This document shows, one piece after another, positions 58,592 to 64,000 of a stretch of DNA of 64,000 bases; position 1 is the first letter of the stretch, and each line of letters opens with the position of its first letter. The stretch covers positions 62,001-126,000 of the forward strand of contig NZ_MOBJ01000008.1 of the NCBI RefSeq assembly GCF_003732225.1, given 5' to 3'. The translations under genes and the position numbers were made by a program. The notes under the pieces were generated by a model. That model ran no database searches and was not told the origin of the DNA. It saw only the letters and a list, made by a program, of their open reading frames with translations. The DNA is from Pseudomonas brassicacearum (GTDB lineage: Bacteria > Pseudomonadota > Gammaproteobacteria > Pseudomonadales > Pseudomonadaceae).

Positions 58592-59401
58592 TCAGAGGTC
58601 CAGCAGCCAGCTGTGCTGCGGATCGTTATGGAATTGCCAGACGCGTTTCGGGCCGGCCATCACGTTCAGGTAATACGACTCGTAGCCATAAGGCACGCTG
58701 ACCGGGTGATACCCCTTGGGCACCACTACCAGATCGCTGTTTTCCACGGCCATGGCCTGATCGATGGAACGGTCATCGGTGTAGACCCGCTGAAAAACGA
58801 AGCCTTGCGGCGGGTTGATCTGGTGGTAATAGGTCTCTTCGAGAAAGCTCTGGTGCGGCAGGTCGTCGGTGTCGTGTTTATGCGGCGGATAGCTCGACGA
58901 ATGCCCGGACGGCGTGCGCACTTCCACCACCAGCAGCGAATGCGCAGGCTCGGTGTCCGGCAGGATGTCGCAGACGTAACGGGTGTTGGCGCCCTTGCCA
59001 CGGATGCTACGCTTCATGCTTTCAGGTGTGATCAGCCGTGGGCCTAAACCTGCCGATGTCGAGCCGGGAGCGGCGCACACGGCAATCTGTACATCGCTGA
59101 GGGCAACTACCTGCGCCTGACTGCCGGGCGGCAGGTAAGCGGCGAACGGTGATTTGTCTTCGAACACCGAATGGCGTTCGCCGATGTTGTCCCAGTTGAA
59201 CGCACCCTGCCCCGGTGCCTCACCGCTGACGTCGACCCGGCCGCTGAGCAGCACCAGACACAACTCTTTGTCACCTGCACTGACCGGCAAGGTTTCGCCG
59301 AGGCTCAGGCGGTAGGCCGAGAAACCGACGTATTCCAGCGCGCCGGCAGCCAACTCGACCATGGTCCGGCCCTTTGCGTTGCTCTTGACCAGCAGGCTCA
59401 T
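58592..59401 (-). CDS. iolB: 5-Deoxy-glucuronate isomerase
   Basis: 269 aa, a bicupin of the IolB/KduI type. It shows WDNIGERHSVFEDKSPFAAYLPPGSQ in the first cupin and SSYPPHKHDTDDLPHQSFLEETYYHQINPPQGFVFQRVYTDD in the second, which holds the metal-binding His and Glu. It ends GPKRVWQFHNDPQHSWLLDL. It isomerises 5-deoxy-glucuronate to 5-dehydro-2-deoxygluconate. Its ATG overlaps the iolE stop. Confidence 0.95.
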   Translation of the reverse strand: MSLLVKSNAKGRTMVELAAGALEYVGFSAYRLSLGETLPVSAGDKELCLVLLSGRVDVSGEAPGQGAFNWDNIGERHSVFEDKSPFAAYLPPGSQAQVVALSDVQIAVCAAPGSTSAGLGPRLITPESMKRSIRGKGANTRYVCDILPDTEPAHSLLVVEVRTPSGHSSSYPPHKHDTDDLPHQSFLEETYYHQINPPQGFVFQRVYTDDRSIDQAMAVENSDLVVVPKGYHPVSVPYGYESYYLNVMAGPKRVWQFHNDPQHSWLLDL

Positions 59402-60291
59402 TGTCCGGTCCTCTGATCGAGCAAGGCGCGCAAGGTCTCATAACCCTTCTTGGCATAAACGTAGCTAGGCGCGACGGCCGGATCCTGCTCGGCTTCGACC
59501 ACCAGCCAGCCGTGATAATTGGCGGCCAGCAACACATCGAGCAGCGCGGCAAAGTCGATATCACCGTCGCCCGGCACAGTGAACGTGCCGTTGATGATGC
59601 AGTCCGGGAAGCTCCAGAGATTGTTGCGCGCCAGTTGCACCACCGGTTTACGCACGTCCTTGAAATGCACGTGGCAGATGCGCCCGATGTGTTTGCGCAG
59701 CACCTCGAGCGGTTCGCCACCACCCATGTAGCAATGGCCCGAATCGAACAGCAGACCGACTTCGCTGCCGGTCAGCGCCATCAATTTATCGATGTCCGCC
59801 GGCGATTCGACGTAGGCGCCCATGTGGTGGTGATACGCCAGACGCACGCCCTGGGACAGGGTGAAACGTGCCAGCTCGGTGAGTTTGTCGGCGTATTCCT
59901 GCCAGGCCTGCTCGGTGTGAAAACGCGGGCGCTCGACCAAAGGAACAGGTTGGCCCTGGATCGAATCGGCGACTTCGCCATACACCAGCACCTTGGCGCC
60001 GTTTTTCGCCAGCAACTCGACATGACTGCCGATGGCGTCGATTTCTTCAGCCACCGAACGCCGCGCCAGGCGGCTGGAATACCAGCCAGAGACCAGCGCC
60101 AGGTCATAAGGCCGCAGCACGTCGGCCACACCTTTGGCGTCCTTGGGGAACTTGCCGTTGAGTTCAAAACCTTCGTAGCCAATTTCCTTGCCTTCGCTCA
60201 GCGCAGTGCTCAGCGGCGTTTCCCCACCGAGGGCCGGCAGGTCGTCGTTGCTCCAGGAAATCGGGTTGATGCCAATTCGGATAGCGGGCAT
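59398..60291 (-). CDS. iolE: Inosose dehydratase
   Basis: 297 aa from the ATG at 60291 (AAGGTG upstream); the longer frame reads through a REPIN. TIM barrel beginning IRIGINPISWSNDDLPALGG, the IolE signature, with GYEGFELNGKFPKD, LAYHHHMGAYVESPADID and LLFDSGHCYMGGGEP. It dehydrates scyllo-inosose to the trihydroxycyclohexane-dione used by IolD. It overlaps iolB by four bases. Confidence 0.95.
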   Translation of the reverse strand: MPAIRIGINPISWSNDDLPALGGETPLSTALSEGKEIGYEGFELNGKFPKDAKGVADVLRPYDLALVSGWYSSRLARRSVAEEIDAIGSHVELLAKNGAKVLVYGEVADSIQGQPVPLVERPRFHTEQAWQEYADKLTELARFTLSQGVRLAYHHHMGAYVESPADIDKLMALTGSEVGLLFDSGHCYMGGGEPLEVLRKHIGRICHVHFKDVRKPVVQLARNNLWSFPDCIINGTFTVPGDGDIDFAALLDVLLAANYHGWLVVEAEQDPAVAPSYVYAKKGYETLRALLDQRTGQ

Positions 60292-60340
60292 GGCTGCACC
60301 TTTTATTGTTTTTACATTAACCATTGAATGTGGCGATGCC

Positions 60341-60418
60341 CCCTGTGGGAGCGAGCTTGCTCGCGATGGGGCCTTCAAGGGCGCCAAAAGCATCGCGAGC
60401 AAGCTCGCTCCCACAGGT
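60341..60418. repeat. REPIN (inverted pair of REP units)
   Basis: TGTGGGAGCGAGCTTGCTCG and CGAGCAAGCTCGCTCCCACA are inverted around about 36 bases, between iolE and iolC. Confidence 0.92.
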
Positions 60419-60443
60419 CTCGCATTTCAATCAAAAATCAGTG

Positions 60444-62381
60444 TCAGTTGCGGGCCTTGCGCCAGGCATTGATGAGTTCGACAAACGTGCCCTGCACTCT
60501 CTGGATCAGCGCTTCGTCATCGATCTCACCGGCCAGCCACGCTCGGCTCGGTTCCTGGAAAATCGTCCGGCCTACTGCAAACCCTCGGCAGGTCTTGCTC
60601 TGGCTCGCTTGCGCAAAGCCTTCGGCCAGCGTTGCGGCCGGTGCGTTCAGGCCCAGCAGCACCACGCCTCGGCAATAGGGGTCGCGCTCCTGGATCAGTT
60701 CGTCGAGCTGTTTCCACTCATCGCTGCTTTGCGCCTCGATCTTCCACCAGGCCGGGAAAATCCCCAGGTTGTACAGGCGCTTGATCGCGCGATAGAGCAC
60801 GTCCGGATGCGCTGACGGATGATCCTTGGGCGGGATGATTTCCAGCAGCAACTCATGGCCGCTGACCTGCGCCGCCTGATACAAACCCTTGATCTGCGCC
60901 TCCTGTTCCAGACGCAACAGCGGTTCGTCGTCCGGGTGAAATTGCACCAGGCACTTGATGATTTGTTCCTGCGGCCAGGCGATCAGGTTGCTGCCAATCG
61001 AGCGACCATGCTCGAAGGCCAATGGCCGTGAACCTTGCACTTCCACCGGCCGCGCCACCCACCAGCCGCGACCGGTGGCGGCATTCAGCGAGTCCTGGCC
61101 GAAGCGCTGGTCAGCCAGCAGACCGACATCCGCCTCGATGCCCTGTTCGCGCAAATCCGCTTCGACCCGCTCCACGGCTTTGATAAAGAGTTGTTTGAGT
61201 TCGCAAATACTGCTCAGGTCGCGACCGCCCTTTTGCGCCAGTTCCACCAGTTGTCCGCGATGATCGAAGGCAAAAATGAACAGTTGCTTCCAGGCTTTGC
61301 GCGGCACGCTGACCTGATGCAAGCGTTGCAGCACTGCATCCTGATCCGGCCGGGTGATCGGCACCGGGCTGTTGAACAGGTAATCCAGTTCGGCGCGGGT
61401 CGGCATCGCCGGGGCGCAGGCGTGGCGTGAAACCACCAAACCACCGCAGGCGTTGGCCAACTGGCAGCAACGTTCATCGCTGGCATCCTCCAGCCAACCG
61501 CTGAGGAAGCCCGACATGAACGCATCGCCGGCGCCCAGCACGTTGAGCACTTCGACCCGCACGCCGGGATAGATCGCGCCGTCTTCGAGACGAACCGGAA
61601 TCCCCCCGTGAATCACCGTGCAGCCTTGCGGCCCGAGCTTGACCACCAACGTCGCTGCCGTCAGACGACGGACGTTACGCAGTGCGCTCAACAAGTCCTC
61701 GCTGCCACCGGCAATCATAAACTCCTCTTCGGTGCCGACGATCAGGTCAAACCGCGGGAGGATTTTCTGTACGTGCTGGCTGACCTGCTGGTCGGCGACG
61801 AAACGGGTTTCGCCATCCGCCTTGCCCGCCAGGCCCCAGAGAACCGGGCGGTAATCGATGTCGAGAATGCGTTTGACGTTGTGCTTTTCGGCGTACTCCA
61901 GGGCCTGGAGGCTCGCCTTGTAGACGCCGTCGGTAGAGAAATGGGTGCCGGTGATCAGCAAGGCTTTGCTGGAGGCAATAAAGGCTTCGCTGATGTCTTC
62001 GGCGCGCAGGGCCATGTCGGCGCAGTTTTCGCGGTAGAACACCAACGGAAAGGTTTCGCGGTCCTTGAGGCCCAGCAAAACCATGGCGGTGAGGCGCTCC
62101 GGATCGACCTTGATGCCACTGATGTCGCAACCTTCGCGGGCCAGTGACTCGAGCAGGAAACGGCCCATGTGGTCATCGCCGACCCGACTCAACATCGCCG
62201 ACTTCAGTCCCAGCCGGGCCGTGCCAAACGCAATGTTGGCGGATGAGCCGCCGAGGTACTTGGCGAAGCTTGAGACATCCTCCAGCCGCGCACCGACTTG
62301 CTGTGCATAGAGGTCGACGCCAAGGCGCCCCAGGCAAATCAGATCCAATTGACGCCCACTGGCAAAACGAGTCTGGCCCAT
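60444..62381 (-). CDS. iolC: 5-Dehydro-2-deoxygluconokinase fused to DUF2090 (IolC-IolJ-like)
   Basis: 645 aa. Residues 1 to about 325 are a PfkB-type kinase, with CLGRLGVDLYAQQVGARLEDVSSFAKYLGGSSANIA and the anion-hole motif VLGAGDAFMSGFLSGWL. It phosphorylates 5-dehydro-2-deoxygluconate. From about 340 a second domain of the DUF2090 (aldolase-like) type begins (WKQLFIFAFDHRGQLVELA) and continues through ADLREQGIEADVGLLADQRFG and WWKIEAQSSDEWKQL. It may perform the IolJ aldolase step, since no separate iolJ gene is present. CAGGAG precedes the ATG. It is the first gene of the operon. Confidence 0.93.
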   Translation of the reverse strand: MGQTRFASGRQLDLICLGRLGVDLYAQQVGARLEDVSSFAKYLGGSSANIAFGTARLGLKSAMLSRVGDDHMGRFLLESLAREGCDISGIKVDPERLTAMVLLGLKDRETFPLVFYRENCADMALRAEDISEAFIASSKALLITGTHFSTDGVYKASLQALEYAEKHNVKRILDIDYRPVLWGLAGKADGETRFVADQQVSQHVQKILPRFDLIVGTEEEFMIAGGSEDLLSALRNVRRLTAATLVVKLGPQGCTVIHGGIPVRLEDGAIYPGVRVEVLNVLGAGDAFMSGFLSGWLEDASDERCCQLANACGGLVVSRHACAPAMPTRAELDYLFNSPVPITRPDQDAVLQRLHQVSVPRKAWKQLFIFAFDHRGQLVELAQKGGRDLSSICELKQLFIKAVERVEADLREQGIEADVGLLADQRFGQDSLNAATGRGWWVARPVEVQGSRPLAFEHGRSIGSNLIAWPQEQIIKCLVQFHPDDEPLLRLEQEAQIKGLYQAAQVSGHELLLEIIPPKDHPSAHPDVLYRAIKRLYNLGIFPAWWKIEAQSSDEWKQLDELIQERDPYCRGVVLLGLNAPAATLAEGFAQASQSKTCRGFAVGRTIFQEPSRAWLAGEIDDEALIQRVQGTFVELINAWRKARN

Positions 62382-62504
62382 GCTGGCTCCTGTTATTTTT
62401 ATCAGCCTGCGTTCGGGGCTGTGGTCGCGCCGAACACTCTTGGTGGATGCAGACTAAAACGGGTGGAACCCACAAATCAATATTTATTCCATTAAATTTT
62501 TACG

Positions 62505-62520
62505 TGGAATATTTTTTCCA
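62505..62520. promoter_or_regulatory. Putative IolR operator in the iolC-iolR intergenic region
   Basis: TGGAATATTTTTTCCA (TGGAA-N6-TTCCA) lies in the AT-rich divergent region, 124 bases upstream of iolC and about 175 upstream of the regulator gene. A nearby ATTCCA at 62487-62492 gives a second, more widely spaced half-site. The arms equal those of the site at 50878-50893. Confidence 0.6.
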
Positions 62521-62693
62521 ATAAACTTCTACAGAAGCGCTCCAGACACAGTGCATCGTTTCAGCAAATGTCTGGCTGACCCACGGCTCAAGATTTTATT
62601 CACGCCTACCCTGTAGACTGCGCACAGCCAACCTATTGTCATGGGCAACGCTTCACCGAGCGGCCCTATAAGAACAAGCCAGAAGGATCATTT

Positions 62694-63614
62694 ATGTCCC
62701 GCACCGATCAGCCGGCTACCGCCGAGACCACGCCGCAAAGCGACCTCGCCAGCTCCCCGATCAATGCCGAGCGCTTGCTGCAGCTGATCACCGACGAATA
62801 CGAAAGCCTGCCGCGCCAGCTCAAACGCATCGCCAGCTACATGAGCCAGCAGAGCGACCGGATCATGGTCGACCGCATCAGCGATATCGCCCGCGAATGC
62901 GAAGTGCACCCCTCGGCCATCGTGCGTTTCTCGCAACGCTTTGGTTTCAGCGGTTTCAGCGAAATGCAGGCATTGTTCCGCGAGGCGTACACCCACAAGA
63001 CCACGCCGGTGCAGAACTACCAGCAGCGTATTCGCAGCATGATCGCCAACAAGTCGCAGAAGGCCAGCGGCGGCGATCTGGCGCGCGAGTGCATCGACGC
63101 CACGCTGTCGGGCATCGAACGTCTGGGCCTGGAGCTGGATGACCAGTCCTTCGAGAAAGCCGTGGACCTGGTGGTGAATGCCGACAACATCTACGTGGTC
63201 GGGGTACGCCGCTCGTTCGCCGTGGCCGATTACCTGGTGTACAACCTGCAACACACCAACAAGCGCATTCACCTGGTCTCGGGACTGGGCGGCAGCTACC
63301 GCGAGCAAATGCGCAGCGTGCGGGCCAATGACCTGGTGATCGCCATCAGCTTCACGCCCTACGGCAAGGAAACCCAGCACTGCCTGCGCATTGCCCAGCA
63401 CCATCAGGCAAAAACCCTGATCATCACCGACAGCAACCTGTCACCGCTGGCCAAACGGGCGAACACGGTGTTGCTGGTCAATGAAGGTTCCTCGTTTGCG
63501 TTCCGCTCCTTGAGCGCGACCTTGTGCCTGTGCCAGGCACTGTTCATCGCCGTGGCCTATCGCCTGGAGCTGAAGATGGATGAAATTCACGAGCAGGTCG
63601 GGTTCGAGGACTGA
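62694..63614 (+). CDS. iolR: RpiR-family transcriptional regulator (IolR-like)
   Basis: 306 aa. An N-terminal RpiR helix-turn-helix (about 30-105) reads YESLPRQLKRIASYMSQQSDRIMVDRISDIARECEVHPSAIVRFSQRFGFSGFSEMQALFREA. A SIS sugar-phosphate sensor follows (about 140-280, IYVVGVRRSFAVADYL, AISFTPYGKETQHCL, ITDSNLSPLA). It is divergent from iolC. In related bacteria such a regulator represses inositol genes and is released by a pathway intermediate; that mechanism is inferred here. Confidence 0.9.
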   Translation: MSRTDQPATAETTPQSDLASSPINAERLLQLITDEYESLPRQLKRIASYMSQQSDRIMVDRISDIARECEVHPSAIVRFSQRFGFSGFSEMQALFREAYTHKTTPVQNYQQRIRSMIANKSQKASGGDLARECIDATLSGIERLGLELDDQSFEKAVDLVVNADNIYVVGVRRSFAVADYLVYNLQHTNKRIHLVSGLGGSYREQMRSVRANDLVIAISFTPYGKETQHCLRIAQHHQAKTLIITDSNLSPLAKRANTVLLVNEGSSFAFRSLSATLCLCQALFIAVAYRLELKMDEIHEQVGFED

Positions 63615-64000
63615 CCCTCACCGTCATGATGGGTATGGGTGTGGGCCTGCAACGAGCTCGGCACCCCGGCGCGAACCAAACCGCCCTCTTCGATCCAGGT
63701 CAGGGTCGATTGATAAGCGCGTTGCAGCAGTTGATCGGTCTGAGTGAAATCGAACACCGAAATCCCCAGCGGACACAGCGGCGCGACCACATGGATCGCT
63801 GCTCGCGGTGAGTACAGCTCAATGTCGCGCACCAGTTGACGCATGCTCATCAGGTTCAAGGTGTGCAACGCCAACGCCACCAGCCCTGATGGCGGACTGG
63901 GGCAGTCACAACCGAATCCGGTCGGCACCACCACAACCCGCGTCGCTCCCAGGTACACCGCACTGGCAATCGGTGTATTGCTGGCAACGCCGCCGTCGAT
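63587..64000 (-). CDS. Patatin-like phospholipase, C-terminal part
   Basis: The gene runs off the window edge; its last 137 codons are visible. The first residues in view, IDGGVASNTPIASAVYLGA, contain the DGG motif with the catalytic Asp of patatin-type Ser-Asp lipases. The nucleophile GxSxG lies outside the window. The tail RAGVPSSLQAHTHTHHDGEG is His-rich. Its end overlaps the 3' end of iolR by 28 bases on the opposite strand. Confidence 0.85.
   Translation of the reverse strand: MDGGVASNTPIASAVYLGATRVVVVPTGFGCDCPSPPSGLVALALHTLNLMSMRQLVRDIELYSPRAAIHVVAPLCPLGISVFDFTQTDQLLQRAYQSTLTWIEEGGLVRAGVPSSLQAHTHTHHDGEGQSSNPTCS

Noticed and set aside
57170..59047. A 625-aa plus-strand frame antisense to iolA/iolB
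   Set aside because: It shows low-complexity shadow composition, no start signal, and overlaps two clear genes fully.

Overview
The window looks like a chromosome segment of a fluorescent-group Pseudomonas. Evidence for this is the codon use, an Mrp/Sha cation antiporter with fused A and B subunits, OprB, a DksA2-type protein, an iol/inositol-ABC locus and six REPIN-type doublets of the GAGCGAGCTTGCTCGC palindrome. No rRNA, tRNA or CRISPR array was seen. All calls come from reading the sequence and from remembered family features; no database search was run.

Region 1 (1-27.6 kb) is accessory. After the 3' end of an SDR oxidoreductase gene comes an AT-rich gene for a Qnr-type pentapeptide-repeat protein. 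A decayed IS66 transposase tail follows (minus strand, about 1.3-1.5 kb). Then comes a biosynthetic cluster of roughly 23 kb in two divergent arms. The leftward arm (17.0 to 1.7 kb) encodes an MFS exporter, an MbtH protein, a two-module NRPS, a LanB-type glutamylation protein, a class III aminotransferase and a complete 4-hydroxyphenylglycine (Hpg) pathway: HmaS, hydroxymandelate oxidase and HpgT. The rightward arm (17.6 to 24.6 kb) encodes a C-A(MT)-T-reductase NRPS, a luciferase-like monooxygenase and a free carrier protein. A second IS66 remnant in the opposite orientation, interrupted by a decayed IS5-type element with a TTAA duplication, closes the island. A secreted halovibrin-like protein gene lies just outside it.

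The cluster is the strongest candidate for an undescribed system. I read the adenylation codes as Ser, then a beta-amino acid (beta-Ala-like), then a glycine- or arylglycine-like residue that may be N-methylated, with NADPH-dependent release as aldehyde or alcohol. The second condensation domain has lost both active-site histidines. The LanB-type protein has no elimination domain. I know of no described product with this gene set.

Region 2 (27.8-46 kb) is mostly housekeeping. It holds a Gfo/Idh/MocA dehydrogenase, an FAD/NAD(P)-binding protein, an XRE-cupin regulator divergent from an EamA exporter, the six-gene mrp antiporter operon with coupled start/stop codons, a DUF3995-like membrane protein, a betaine-type binding protein, several small conserved genes, a chemoreceptor and a DksA2-like protein.

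Region 3 (45-63.6 kb) is a myo-inositol uptake and catabolism locus. It comprises an OprB porin, an ABC importer (permease, ATPase, binding protein), two Gfo/Idh-type dehydrogenases, two TIM-barrel isomerase-type proteins, IolD, IolA/MmsA, IolB, IolE, an IolC-DUF2090 fusion and a divergent RpiR-type regulator. The palindrome TGGAA-N6-TTCCA lies upstream of iolC and of the binding-protein gene, and a one-mismatch copy lies ahead of the distant Gfo/Idh gene at 27.8 kb. It is a good candidate operator for the regulator. REPINs sit in four intergenic gaps of the catabolic operon. The window ends inside a patatin-like phospholipase gene.
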